DNA of 64,000 nucleotides from Thermohalobaculum sp963822985 (GTDB lineage Bacteria > Pseudomonadota > Alphaproteobacteria > Rhodobacterales > Rhodobacteraceae): contig CAWGJU010000010.1 in assembly GCA_963822985.1 (NCBI GenBank), forward strand, positions 372,001-436,000. Direction: 5' to 3'. Each line of letters opens with the position of its first letter. Position 1 is the stretch's first letter. Both the position numbers and the translations under genes were made by a program. Positions 42,164 to 54,889 of the stretch are shown in pieces. The notes beneath the pieces are model-generated. The model saw only the letters and a program-made list of their open reading frames with translations. It did not search any database and was not told where the DNA came from.

Positions 42164-44049
42164 CCGCCCGCGCGGCCAAAGGCGGGGTCGCGGGTGGGGT
42201 CGCGGGCGGGGCGGCCGTTCTGGTCTGCCTGCTGGTGGTCGGGCTGGCGCTCTGGCGCTGGGCGGCCGCCGATCCGGTCGGCGAACGGCTCGAGGGCACG
42301 TTCCTCGACCTGCGGTTCCGGCTGCGCGGCCCGCTGCCGGCCCCCGAAAGCGCGGTCATCGTCGCCGTCGACGAGCAGGCGCTCGGCCGCATCGGCGCCT
42401 ACCAGTCGCTGCGCGCCGCACTGGCGCGGGCGCTGACCACGATCGCCGCGGCGGGGCCCCGCGTCATCGCCCTCGACATCCTGCTCGTCGACCGGACGGG
42501 CGCCGACGGCGCGCTCGCCACCGCCATCCAGGGCGCCGCGCCCGTCCTGCTGGCGGTCGGCACGACCGGGCCGGCGCAAACCGCCGAGACGCATTCGGCC
42601 GAGCAGGCGCTGGCGCTCGAACGCAGCGCGCTGCCGGTGGTGATCGGCCAGCCGGCCGGCTCGCCGGCGCCCCGCCTGGTGCTGCCGAACGCGCGGCTGG
42701 CGGGCGCCGGGCTGCTGGCGCATGTCAACGTCGCGCCGGATGCGGGCGGCGCCGCCCGGGCGATCCCGCTCGCGGTGCCGCTCGGCGACGGCCGGCTCCT
42801 GCCCTCGATGGCGCTCGGCGCGGCACGGTTCGGCCTCGACGCCGGCCGCGGCGAGCTCGTCCACTGGGGCGGCGGCGCCTACCGGATCGGCCCGCGCACG
42901 GTCGTGCCGGACGATCGTGGGCGGCTGGTCCTCGACCATTACGGCCCGCCCGGCACGATCCGCACGGTCGGTCTCCTGGCCGTGCTCGAGGGCGGCGTCG
43001 CGCCCGAGGCGCTCGCCGGGCGGATGGTCTTCGTCGGCAGCACGGCGCCGAGCCTGCGCGATGCCTTCGCCACGCCTTTCGGCTCGGACGTGGCGGGCGT
43101 CGAGGTGCTGGCAACCGCCGCCGCCAACATGGTCGAGGGCCGGGCGATCGAGGCCGGCCCCGCCGCCTTTGCCACCAGCACACTGCTGGCCTTGGCGGCC
43201 GGGCTCGGCACGGTTGCCGCCTTCCGCATCCGCCGCATGGCGCTGGCGCTGGCGGCGGGCGTCGCCTGCTGGCTGGCGACGCTCGCCGCGGTGCAGGCGG
43301 CGTTCGCCGGCGCGTCGCTCTGGCTCGACGCCGTCACCGTGATCGGCGCCCTGGCCGTGGCCACGCTGGTCGGCGGCTGGCTGCGGATGCGCCACGAGAG
43401 CCGCGGCCGCGAGAACCTCGCCCACTACATCGCGCCCTCGCTGGTCAGCCAGCTTTCACAGGGCGTGCCCAGCTTCGACGGGCGCGAGCAGCCGATGGGC
43501 ATCCTGTTCGTCGACGTCGCGGGCTACAGCACCATGGCCGAGACCGGGCGGCCCGCCGAGATCGCCGGGTTCCTCCGTTCGCTGCACGCCTTCTTCGAGG
43601 CGGCGGCCGAGCGCCACCATGGGCTGATCGTCGACTTCCAGGGCGACGGCGCGTTGCTGGTGTTCGGCCTGCCCGAGCCGAGCCCCGATCAGGGTCGCGG
43701 CGACGCCGCCAACGCGCTGGCCTGCGGCGCCATGCTGATCGCCGAGCGCCGCCAGGTCCGGGCGCCGCTGCTCGACGGCCCGGTCGGCCTGCGCGTCTCG
43801 GTCCATTGGGGGCCGGTCGCGGTCGGCGTCCTCGGCGGCCGCCGGCACGCCAAGGTCAGCGTCAGCGGCGACCCCGTCAACGTCGCCGCCCGGCTGCAGG
43901 AGGTCGCCAAGGCGCACGGCGTGCCCTTCGTCGTCTCCCGCGCCGTGCTCGATGCCGCAGGCCAGACCACCGGCTTCCGCCCCCTCGCCACCGAGCCGCT
44001 GCGCGGTCGCCGCGGCCAGGTCGAGATCTGGGCCGCCGCCCTCGCCTGA
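42154..44049 (+). CDS. CHASE2-domain class III adenylate/guanylate cyclase
   Basis: A 631-residue inner-membrane cyclase. A transmembrane helix (~15-35) leads to a periplasmic CHASE2 sensor (~40-330: LRFRLRGPLPAPESAVIVAVDEQAL, ALDILLVDRTGADGALATAIQGA, GRMVFVGSTAPSLRDAFATPFGSDVAGVEVLA). Further hydrophobic segments (~340-425) are followed by the catalytic domain: ILFVDVAGYSTMAE (metal Asp ~454), DFQGDGALLVFG (second Asp ~498), VHWGPVAVGVLG and SGDPVNVAARLQEVAK. Lys/Asp specificity positions were not resolved, so ATP versus GTP is open. It starts within the end of the FecR gene (ATG 42154). This is the second class III cyclase in the window. Confidence 0.9.
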   Translation: MGLAARAAKGGVAGGVAGGAAVLVCLLVVGLALWRWAAADPVGERLEGTFLDLRFRLRGPLPAPESAVIVAVDEQALGRIGAYQSLRAALARALTTIAAAGPRVIALDILLVDRTGADGALATAIQGAAPVLLAVGTTGPAQTAETHSAEQALALERSALPVVIGQPAGSPAPRLVLPNARLAGAGLLAHVNVAPDAGGAARAIPLAVPLGDGRLLPSMALGAARFGLDAGRGELVHWGGGAYRIGPRTVVPDDRGRLVLDHYGPPGTIRTVGLLAVLEGGVAPEALAGRMVFVGSTAPSLRDAFATPFGSDVAGVEVLATAAANMVEGRAIEAGPAAFATSTLLALAAGLGTVAAFRIRRMALALAAGVACWLATLAAVQAAFAGASLWLDAVTVIGALAVATLVGGWLRMRHESRGRENLAHYIAPSLVSQLSQGVPSFDGREQPMGILFVDVAGYSTMAETGRPAEIAGFLRSLHAFFEAAAERHHGLIVDFQGDGALLVFGLPEPSPDQGRGDAANALACGAMLIAERRQVRAPLLDGPVGLRVSVHWGPVAVGVLGGRRHAKVSVSGDPVNVAARLQEVAKAHGVPFVVSRAVLDAAGQTTGFRPLATEPLRGRRGQVEIWAAALA

Positions 44050-44213
44050 CCCTGGCCGACTCCGCCCGCCGATCGGCTGTCGCTGGCGCTGACAAAAGCG
44101 GCATGGCTGAGATCGTCGGCGCCACCCTGCCCCGGCGATTCGGCGCGGTGTGGGCCGGGGTGGCCATCAAGACGTCGGCTATGGGTGGAGCATGCCCTGC
44201 CCCGCCTCGTCGC

Positions 44214-44898
44214 CTACAGCCCGGCGAGCAGCGCCCGGGCCGCGCCGGCCGGATCGGCCGCGCCGGTGATCGGCCGACCGACGACGATGTGGTCGGCGCC
44301 GGCGCGGATCGCCTCGGCCGGAGTGGCGATGCGCTTCTGGTCGCCCGCTGCTGCGCCGGCCGGGCGGACGCCCGGCGTGACGATCAGCCGCCCCGCCGCC
44401 GCAGGCAGCGCCCGGATGGCCGCGGCCTCCCGAGGCGAGGCGATCACCCCGTCCGCCCCCGCGGCGAGGGCCCGGCGCGCCCGTTCGACCGTCAGGTCGG
44501 CCAGCGTCGCCCGGCGCCATCAGCATCGCATCGAGGTCCGCGCGGTCGAGCGAGGTCAGGATCGTCACGGCCAGGATGCGCAAGGGCGCATCGCCCCGGC
44601 CCCGGACCGCCGCGCCAACGACCTGCGGATCGCCGTGCACCGTCAGGAAGTCGACGCCGAGCCCCGCGATGCCCCGCACCGCCGCCTCGACCGTCGCGCC
44701 GATATCGAAAAGCTTAAGGTCGAGGAAGACCCGCTTGCCGCGCGCCTTGAGCTCGCGCGCCAGATCGAGCCCGCCGCCAACGAGAAGACCGAGCCCGATC
44801 TTGTAGAAGCCGACCTCGTCCTGAAGTCGATCGGCCAGCGCCCGGGCCGCGGCGGCGTCCGGCAGGTCAAGGGCGACGATCAGGCGCTCGTCCGGCAT
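44214..44898 (-). CDS. pyrF: Orotidine 5'-phosphate decarboxylase, one frameshift
   Basis: Last enzyme of UMP synthesis (OMP to UMP + CO2). Seen: MPDERLIVALDLPDAAAARAL, KIGLGLLVGGG, the catalytic D-x-K-x-x-D as FLDLKLFDIGATVEAAV (~60-75), and LTVHGDP. One extra base near 44510 shifts the frame after MLMAP; the continuation ATLADLTVERARRALAAGADGVIASPREA, VTPGVRP, and RAGADHIVVGRPI (phosphate loop) to the TAG at 44216-44214 is in the restored frame. Total length ~227 residues, normal for the family. Because this is a housekeeping gene, the frameshift is more likely a sequence error than decay. Confidence 0.9.
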
Positions 44899-44966
44899 CG
44901 CCGCGCAGTTTATAGGGTGCGCCCGCGCGGACGCCACAGCTTTCAGCCCAGGTTTCCGGGCAGCTT

Positions 44967-45477
44967 TCAGGGCAGGATCGGTACCCAGAGCGGAACGCCG
45001 ACGTCCACGCCTCGGCGACCGCCGCCGCGCGGCGGCTCGAGCGGGACGTAGACCTCGACGCCCTCGGGCGACAGCGCCTCTTGCGGCCCGCCGAGGTCGG
45101 CCGCCGCATGGGCGAGCGACTCGCTGACCTCCTCCTCGCGCTCCAGCACGGCGGCCAGCCGGCAGCGCTGCCGGGAAAGCGCGTCCTCGCCGCCACAGCT
45201 CCTCGGCGACTTCCGCGCGCCAGGCCGCCTGCGCGTCGCGGTAGAGGATCGCGAGCTCCCTGAGCTCGGCCGGTCTCGCGGCCTGCAGCCCGGCAAGCGT
45301 CGAGGCGATCCGGGCCTCCATCGCCATCTCCTTGCGGTCGGAGAGATAGCCGAGGCAGGCGGCCCGCGCCCCCTGCAGGAACTCGCCGGCGCAGCTCCGC
45401 TCGGCCTGCTCCAACGTCTCCGCCATCGCTGGCAGAGCGAACAGGAGGCCGAAGCAGATCGGGGCAATTCGCGACAT
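44967..45477 (-). CDS. LprI/DUF1311-like secreted protein, one frameshift
   Basis: A roughly 169-residue exported protein. A signal peptide (MSRIAPICFGLLFALPAMAE) is followed by the LprI/DUF1311 pattern: AERSCAGEFLQGARAACLGYLSDRK, ARPAELRELAILYRDAQAAWRAEVAEE, then, after an extra base at 45198 (GAG|C|TGT), CGGEDALSRQRCRLAAVLEREE. Four cysteines at family-like spacing should form two disulfides. The last ~40 residues (EVYVPLEPPRGGG) are less typical. Family knowledge: LprI proteins include a mycobacterial lysozyme inhibitor, but the general role is unknown. An alternative ATG lies nine bases upstream (45486). Confidence 0.72.
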
Positions 45478-45662
45478 GGCGGGCATCTTCGCGAAGATAG
45501 ATAAGAATTGGATGAACGCGCGGCAGCGGCGCTTGCCGAACCGTTGCATAAACACCACATGTCGGTGCCGAAGCACGCCGCATGGGTGCTTTGGGGAGCA
45601 GACGAGGCGATCGCCCGTGGCCCTGGCGGGGGCGGGACGATCGTGCCGAGAAGGAGACGAGG

Positions 45663-48287
<2,625 letters not shown>

Positions 48288-48705
48288 TGAGCGCGCATCG
48301 GCATGGGGCTGGGCGGACAGCTCCGTCCCGCCGGCAGATCAGGGGCGCCGGTCCGAAAGGGCCGGCGCCTTCTGCTTCGGCAACCGGCCACCCGATCTTA
48401 ACCTCCGCCGCGTATCAGGCTGCCGCAGGAGGGCCGGGTGACAGACGGCTCTCCCTGATCGCGATCAGCCGGGCGCCGGATGGCTGGCAACCATCGGCGG
48501 CGCCAGCCAGGCCCCGGCAAGGGGCAGACGCGGCCGGCCGGCCGTGCTCTTGCGCTTCTGGTCCCTCCGCATGTCGGGGGTACGAACCGGGCGCACAGGA
48601 TCGGAGGAACGGACCGCTCCCGGCTCCTCCCCCGCAAGAGAACACCCGCAACGCCGGCCACCGAAAATGGCAGCCGCGCCCTTCGGCGCGCGCGGCAATC
48701 GGTTT
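48288..48705. other. Intergenic region between convergent clpB and oxygenase genes
   Basis: 418 nt. The only structure I support is the hairpin at 48344-48369. Open frames here have the Arg/Pro/Ala-rich composition of chance frames in high-GC DNA, and I see no gene, tRNA or repeat shared with the rest of the window. Confidence 0.45.
48344..48369 (+). terminator. Probable clpB transcription terminator
   Basis: GGCGCCGG (48344-48351) pairs perfectly with CCGGCGCC (48362-48369) around a ten-base loop, followed by the moderately T-rich TTCTGCTTCGG. It lies 57 nt after the clpB stop codon. Confidence 0.65.
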
Positions 48706-49740
48706 TCAGGCCGGGCCGGTGTCGTAGGTTCCGAACTCGCGCACCTTGGTCCAGAGATGGTCGGCATAGCGCACGGGGCGCACGGGCGCGCCGCCTGCGG
48801 GGGCGCCCGGGATCGGGCCGATCACGGCGTCGAGCAGCGGCTCGAAGAAGAACGGGATCGAGTGCCGGTCGCCGCCCCCCGCGATCACCCGGTGCGGGGT
48901 CGCCGGCAGCCGGCCGCCCGTCCAGAAGGAAAGCATGTCGCCGAAGTTGACGTTCAGCCCGCGCGGCACGACCGGCGCGTCCAGCCAATGTCCGTCGGCG
49001 GCCTGAGCCTGCAGCCCGCCCGGCTGCCACAGCAGCGTCAGGATCCCCGAATCGCGGTGCGCCCGCGTGCCGATGCGCCGCTGCTGGCCGCCCACGGTCG
49101 CAACGGTCGCGGCATCGGCCGCCGCCATCGCCGCCGTCTCGTCAGGCACGCCCGGCGCAAAGAGAAAGCGCGAGGTCGAGGGGCCCTGCAGCGGCGGGCC
49201 GAAGAACGGCTCGAAATAGTCGCCGCCGATCCCGAGATGCCGGCCCAGCGCCGCCATCAGCCCGCGCCCCAGCCGCTCCATCGCCGCATGCCGCGCCAGC
49301 GCCGCGTCGCGCCAGCCGGGCAGCAGCGACTCGTCCGGCCAGACGCAGGGCTCGGCGAAGAAGGCGGCCGCCGGGTCGGCGACGACGGCGGCACCGCGTC
49401 GGCGCCGTGGTCGAAGCCCTCGCGCCGGCGCGTCTCGCCCGGCCGCTCGGCGATGAAGAAGCCGCGATAGCGGTTCGCGGTTGCTCGGGCGCGTGCTTGC
49501 GGTTCATCAGGCGCCGCTTCTCGGCCTCGGGCAGATCGAAGATCGCCAGCAGCCGCGCCAGATCGACGGGGTCGGTCACGGCGGCGACCGGCGCGCCGGC
49601 GATGACCAGGAAGCCGAGCCGCTCGGCCGCCTGGCCGAGCGCCCGGTCCATGGCATCGCGCGCGGGCCCGGGCCCGCTCTCGAGCGCCGAGACGTCGACC
49701 ACCTCGATCGCACGTCGGTTTCCGCAACTGCCGTGACCAT
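48706..49740 (-). CDS. Isopenicillin N synthase-family 2-oxoglutarate/Fe(II) oxygenase, several frameshifts
   Basis: A non-heme iron dioxygenase-like protein of ~340 residues. The N-terminal part reads EVVDVSALESG, then AAERLGFLVIAGAPV (the DIOX_N pattern) and FDLPEAEKRRLMNRKHAPEN; the middle is NRYRGFFIAERPGETRRREGFDHGADAV; the C-terminal part has RIGTRAHRDSGILTLLWQPGGLQ (H-x-D iron ligands), NVNFGDMLSFWTGGRLPATPHRVIAG (distal His) and R-x-S in GGDRHSIPFF. Frame changes lie near 49711, 49484-49492 (two insertions, GAG|C|AAC and CGC|G|AAC) and 49390. The start at 49740 has GGGAGAGG upstream; if that frameshift is real, translation could start at 49702. The substrate is unknown; most relatives are not antibiotic enzymes. 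Confidence 0.8.
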
Positions 49741-49929
49741 GCAGAATCGCCTCTCCCGGTCGGTCGGCGCATCGCCAGCCGATTCTGCGAGGCTAAGGCC
49801 GGCGCCGATCGATTGTCATCGTCCCGCGATTGACCGCCCTGCGACAGATGCGTGATATCCGCGCCCGCGGCCTTCCACGGGCCGGCACGCCGCCTATCCT
49901 CCCCACAAGTCCGAAAGCTCGAGGGTGCC

Positions 49930-52253
49930 ATGAACGACGCAACGCCGAGGTTCGGGATCAGCCAGCCGGTGCGCCGGGTCGAGGATCTGCGCTTGCTGAG
50001 CGGGCACGGGACAGTATATCGAGGACATGCGGCTGGAGGGCGAGCTGCGCCTCTACGTGCTGCGCTCGCCTGTCGCGCATGCCGACTTCACGATCGACAC
50101 GGCCGCCGCGGCGCGAGGCGCCGGGCGTGCACCTGGTGCTGACCGGCGCCGATCTCGACGAGGCGATCGAGAACGACATCGACGCGCTGACGCTGCCGAA
50201 CATCGACGGCTCGACCAGCGCCCGGCCGCGCCGGCCGATCCTGGCCACCGGCCGCGTGCGCTATGTCGGCGAGCCGGTCGCCTGCGTCGTCGCCGAGACG
50301 CTGGCCAGGCGCGCGACGCCGCCGAGCTGATCGAGGTCGACTATGACGAGCTGCCCGTCGTGGTCGAGACGGCGCGCGCCATGGACGCCGACGCGCCGCA
50401 GCTGCACGAGGGCGCGCCGCAGAACGTCTGCTATGACTGGGGCATCGGCGACCGCGAGGCGACCGAGGCGGCGCTGGCGGCGCCCACCGCACGGTGACGA
50501 TGGAGGCGGTGAACAACCGCGTCGTCGTCAACAGCATGGAGACGCGCGGCTGCCTCGCCGCCTGGGACGGCGACGAGCTGCGCTTCTGGTACGCCAGCCA
50601 GGGCGTGCTGAAGCTGGTCGACGAGTTCGCCAAGAAGCTGAAGCTGCCGAAGGAAAAGCTGCACGTCTTCACGCCGGACGTCGGCGGCGCCTTCGGCATG
50701 AAGAACTTCAACTATCCCGAATATTTCATGGCCGGCCACGCCTCGATGCGGCTGAAGCGGCCGGTGAAGTGGATCTCGGACCGCTCGGAAGGGTTCCTCA
50801 GCGACTGCATGGGGCGGGACAACATCACCCGCCTGACGATGGGGTTCGACGAGGCCAACCGGATCACCGGGTTCAAGACCGAGGTGGTCTCGAACCTCGG
50901 CGCCTACAACTCGCCCTTCGGCGTCATCATGCAGAGCCAGCTCTACAGCCGCGTGCTGACGGGCGTCTACGACATCCAGACGGTCTGGATGGAGACCAAG
51001 GGCGTCTTCACCAACACCGTGCCGACGGATGCCTATCGCGGCGCCGGGCGGCCGGAGGCGCAGTATTCGATCGAGCGCTTCATGGACTATGCGGCGCGCG
51101 AGCTGGGGGTCGCGCCGGACGAGCTGCGGCGCATCAACTTCATCAAGCCCGACCAGTTCCCCTACCAGACGGCGACCGGCGAGAGCTATGACGTCGGCGA
51201 CTTCGCCCGCGTCATGGAGCGCGGGCTGCGCGAGGCCGACTGGGCCGGGCTTCGAGGCGCGCCGGGCCGAGAGCGCGCGCGACGGCAAGCTGCGCGGGCG
51301 CGGCCTCGCCCTCTACATCGAGGCGATCCTCGGCGCGCCGAAGGAGGACGCCGAGATCGAGTTCGCCGAAGACGGCATGGTCGAGCTGCGCGTCGGCACC
51401 CAGTCGAACGGCCAGGGCCACGAGACCGTCTACATGCAGATCCTGCACCAGCATGCCGGCATCCCCTTCGAGAAGATCCGCGTGCAGCAGGGCGACAGCC
51501 GGCTCGATGCCCTTCGGCGGCGGCACCGGCGGCTCGCGCAGCGTCACCAGCCAGTCGAACGCCATCAACGGCGCCGTCGAGGACCTGGTCGCCAAGATGC
51601 GCCCGCTGGCCGAGGAGGAGCTCGAGGTCGCCGGCGCCGATCTCGAATGGCGGGACGGCGCCTTCCGCGTCGCCGGCACGGACCGGGCCGTCGACCTGAT
51701 GACGCTGGCCGTCCGGGCGCGCGAGACGCGGCCGGGCCGAGCTGCTGACGCAGCGGAGCGAGCGCACCCTGCCCGGCCGCTCGTACCCGAACGGCTGCCA
51801 CATCGCCGAGGCCGAGGTCGACCCGGAGACCGGCGTGACCCGCATCGTGCGCTATGCGGTGACGGACGATTTCGGCATGCTGGTCAACCCGATGCTGGCC
51901 GAGGGCCAGGTGCATGGCGGCGTCGCGCAGGGCATCGGCCAGGCGATCACCGAGCACACCGTCTACGACGCCGACGGGCAGCTGCTGTCGGCGACCTTCA
52001 TGGACTATGCCATGCCGCGCGCCGACGACGTGCCGATGGTGCCCTTCACGACCGAGCCCGTGCCCTCGACGCAGAACTATCTCGGCATGAAGGGCTGCGG
52101 CGAGGCCGGCACCGTCGGCGCGCTGGCCGCCATCACGAACGCCGTCCTCGACGCGCTGTGGGACCGGGGCGTGCGCCGCGTCGACATGCCGGCGACGCCG
52201 CTGCGCGTCTGGCGCTGGCTGCAGGAGGCCGAGGGCGCCCGGCAGCGGAGTAG
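49930..52253 (+). CDS. Xanthine dehydrogenase/CO dehydrogenase-family molybdopterin-binding subunit, multiple frameshifts
   Basis: A roughly 770-residue large subunit of a molybdenum hydroxylase (CoxL/XdhB-type). Seen: RFGISQPVRRVEDLRLLSGHG, EAPGVHLVLTGADLDEAI, GEPVACVVAET, GGAFGMKNFNYPEYF, DAYRGAGRPEAQYSIER, GTQSNGQGHETVYMQILHQHAGIP, FGGGTGGSRSVTSQSNAI and GMKGCGEAGTVGALAAITNAVLDAL. The final GCGEAG segment holds the catalytic Glu. The CoxL-specific AYRCSFR loop is replaced by AYRGAGRPEA, so it is the form-II/xanthine-dehydrogenase-like kind, not a true CO dehydrogenase. Extra bases at 50011, 50114, 51247, 51506 and about 51735 and missing bases near 50307, 50482 and 52241 break the frame. 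The iron-sulfur and FAD subunits usually encoded alongside are absent here. Confidence 0.88.
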
Positions 52254-52299
52254 GGTGGGTGCCAACCCCACCCTGGACACCGGACCCGAGCGGCAACCG

Positions 52300-53407
52300 T
52301 TACCCGATCCGCACCGGCTGGCGCCGGCTGCCCCAGCGGCCGGGGGCGCCCTCGATGCGGCCGGGGAAGGCGTGCCGCAGGCGGTGCACTCGCCGGTCGC
52401 GGTCAGCCGCCAGTCCGAGAGCTCGTACCAGTCGCGGCCGATGACCCGGCGCCGCAGCCCGAGCAATAGCTCGACTGCGCCGCCTCGTGGTGGCAGTTGC
52501 CGACATAGACGTGGTTCAGCCCCACCTCGCGCGCCGCCTCGCGGGCGCGGAGCAGCGTCGCCGACGGGCGTGCGGCGGCTTGTCCATCATCCGGAAATCC
52601 GGATGGAAGGCCGTGAAGTGCAGCGGCACGTCGGGCCCGAGCCTTGCGCCGACCCACTCGGACAGCTCGCGGATCTCGGCATCGGAATCGTTCTCGCCCG
52701 GGATCAGCAGCGTCGTGATCTCGACCCAGATACCGGTGCGGTGCACCAGATATTCCAGCGTCTCGAGCACCGGCTGGAGATGGGCCCCCGTCAGCTTGTG
52801 GTAGAAATCCTCGGTGAACGCCTTCAGGTCGACATTGGCCGCGTCCATCAGCTCGAAGAACTCCTCACGGGGCTCCTCGCAGATATAGCCGGCGGTGACC
52901 GCGACGTTCTTGACGCCCGCTGCCCGGCAGGCGCGGGCCGTGTCGACCGCGTATTCGAGGAAGATGACCGGGTCGTTGTAGGTGTAGGCGACCGAGCGCG
53001 CGCCGCTGCGCAGCGCCGCCTGGGCCAAGATCCTCCGGGCCGGCGCTGCGACATCAGCCGGTCCATCTCGCGGCTCTTCGATATGTCGTGGTTCTGGCAG
53101 AACTTGCAGGCGAGGTTGCAGCCCGCCGTGCCAAAGCTGAGGACCGGCGTGCCGGGCAGGAAATGGTTGAGCGGCTTTTTCTCGATCGGGTCGATGCAGA
53201 AGCCCGACGACCGGCCATAGGAGGTCAGCACCATCTGGTCGCCCTGGCGCGCGCGGACGAAGCAGATCCCGCGCTGGCCCTCGCGCAGCCGGCAGAGGCG
53301 CGGGCAGACGCGGCACTCGATCCGCCCATCGGCAGCGCCGCCCAGTAGCGGCCGGGGACCGTGCCGGCTTCGACATCGGTGGCGAGGATCTGAGGGATGT
53401 CGGTCAT
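52300..53407 (-). CDS. amrS: AmmeMemoRadiSam system radical SAM enzyme, multiple frameshifts
   Basis: A roughly 365-residue radical SAM protein. Start MTDIPQILATDVEAGTVPGRYWA. An N-terminal cysteine cluster CRVCPRLCRLREGQRGICFVR (~40-60) precedes SYGRSSGFCIDPIEKKPLNHFLPGTP, then the radical SAM motif GTAGCNLACKFCQNHDISK (C-x-x-x-C-x-x-C), SVAYTYNDPVIFLEYAVDTA, GYICEEPREEFFELMDAANVDLKAFTEDFY, and a C-terminal YVGNCHHEAAQSSYCSGCG followed by CTACGTPFPGRIEG. This matches the AmmeMemoRadiSam radical SAM family. At least seven indels break the frame between 52380 and 53345; the pieces overlap in order without loss of conserved blocks. The gene is divergent from the MEMO1-AMMECR1 fusion, 80 nt away. 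The reaction is unknown. Confidence 0.87.
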
Positions 53408-53487
53408 GTGTGATTCCTGCAACATGATGCCTATATAGGGACGCGCCCACGGGCGCGAGAGGTGATGCGGGCGGGAGTCGAGGGCCC

Positions 53488-54866
53488 ATGCCGATCCACG
53501 AGACAGTTCACCAGCCGGTCGTCGCCGGCAGCTTCTATCCGGCGCGTGCCGATGCGCTCGGACGGATGGTGTCCGAGCTGCTGGCGGGCGCGCCGGCGCT
53601 CGACGTGCCGCCGCCCAAGGCGGTGATCCTGCCGCATGCCGGCTATCGCTATTCCGGCGCGGTCGCCGCGGCGGGCGCGGTCGCGCTGCGGCCGGGCGTG
53701 CGGCGCGTCGTCGTGCTCGGGCCCGTCGCACCGCTTCGCCTTTCGGGGCGTGGCGCTGCCGGACGCCACCGCCATGGCGACGCCGCTGGGCGCCGGTGCC
53801 GGTCGACGCTGCGGCGCTGCGCGACCTGCTGCGCCATCCCGAGGTGCGGGTCGAGCCGCGCGCGCACGCAGCCGAGCACTCGATCGAGGTCGAGCTGCCG
53901 TTCCTGCAGCACCGGCTGGCGGATTTCTCGGTCGTGCCGCTGGTCGTCGGCGAGATCGGCACCGACCGGCTGGCGGCGATCCTCGAGACGCTCTGGGGCG
54001 GGGACGAGACGCTGATCGTCGTCTCGACCGATCTGACGCACTTCCTGCCGGCCGAGCAGGCCGAGCGCACCGACCTCGCCACCGCCCATGCCATCGAGAG
54101 GACCGAGGGCGCGGCGCTGACCGGCGTCGAGGCCTGCGGGCATCGGCCGCTTGTCGGCCTTGCTCGCCTGCGCGGCGCGCCGCGGCATGCGGCTGACGCG
54201 GCTCGCGCTGACGCATTCGGGCGCGGTCGGCGGCGACAGGGCGCGGGTCGTCGGCTATGGCGCCTGGATGGCGCACGAGCCGAGGCGGCGCGCCTGTCGC
54301 CGGCGCACCGCGCAGCGGCGCTGCGGCTCGCCGGCGAGGCGCTGCTGCATCGCGCCCGGCCGTGGCCCTGGCCCGGCGCGGTCGCTCTGCAGGGCTTTCC
54401 CGCGCCGCTGCAGTCGGTCGGCGCGGCCTTCGTCACGCTGACGCGCGAGGGGCGACTGCGCGGCTGCATCGGCTCGCTGGGCGCGGTGCGGCCGCTGGCC
54501 GAGGACATCGCCGTCAACGCGGCAAAGGCCGGGTTCGAGGACCCGCGCTTCAGGCCCGGTGACCGAGGCCGAGCTGGCGGGCTGGAGATCGAGCTGGCGA
54601 TCCTGTCGCGTCCGGCGCCGATGGCCATTCGCGACGAGGCCGACCTGCTGGCGCAATTGCGCCCCGGGCGGGACGGGCTGATCCTGCAGGATGGCGGGCG
54701 GCGCGGCACCTTCCTGCCCAAGGTCTGGGACGCGCTGCCCGAGCCCGGCGACTTCCTGGCGGCGCTCAAGGCCAAGGCGGGCCTGCCCCGCGATCACTGG
54801 TCGGGCGAGGTCAAGGTCTGGCGCTATGTCGCCGAATCGTTCAAGGGACCGATGCCTGCCCGCTGA
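53488..54866 (+). CDS. Fused MEMO1-AMMECR1 protein (AmmeMemoRadiSam system B-A fusion), multiple frameshifts
   Basis: A roughly 460-residue two-domain protein. Residues ~1-270 are a MEMO1 (class III extradiol dioxygenase-like) domain: QPVVAGSFYPARADALGRM, VILPHAGYRYSGAVAAAGA, LGPSHRFAFRGVALPDA, AAEHSIEVELPFLQHRL, VVSTDLTHFLPAEQAE and LTHSGAVGGDRARVVGYGAW. Residues ~280-455 are an AMMECR1 domain: ALQGFPAPLQSVGAAFVTLTREGRLRGCIGSLGAVRPLAEDIAVNAAKAGFEDPRF and FLPKVWDALPEP, with the conserved RGCIGSL. Frame changes lie near 53725, 53790, 54152, 54290, 54560 and 54592; both domains are otherwise complete. The start is ATG 53488. It is divergent from the radical SAM gene and 23 nt upstream of a VOC gene. 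Confidence 0.87.
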
Positions 54867-54889
54867 CCGCACCATGAGGGAGAAGCTGC

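Noticed and set aside
48706..49740. A beta-lactam biosynthesis gene cluster
   Set aside because: The isopenicillin-N-synthase-like fold is shared by many unrelated oxygenases and no ACV synthetase or other antibiotic gene is nearby.
49930..52253. Aerobic carbon monoxide dehydrogenase
   Set aside because: The CoxL active-site loop cysteine motif is absent and CoxS/CoxM are not encoded here.
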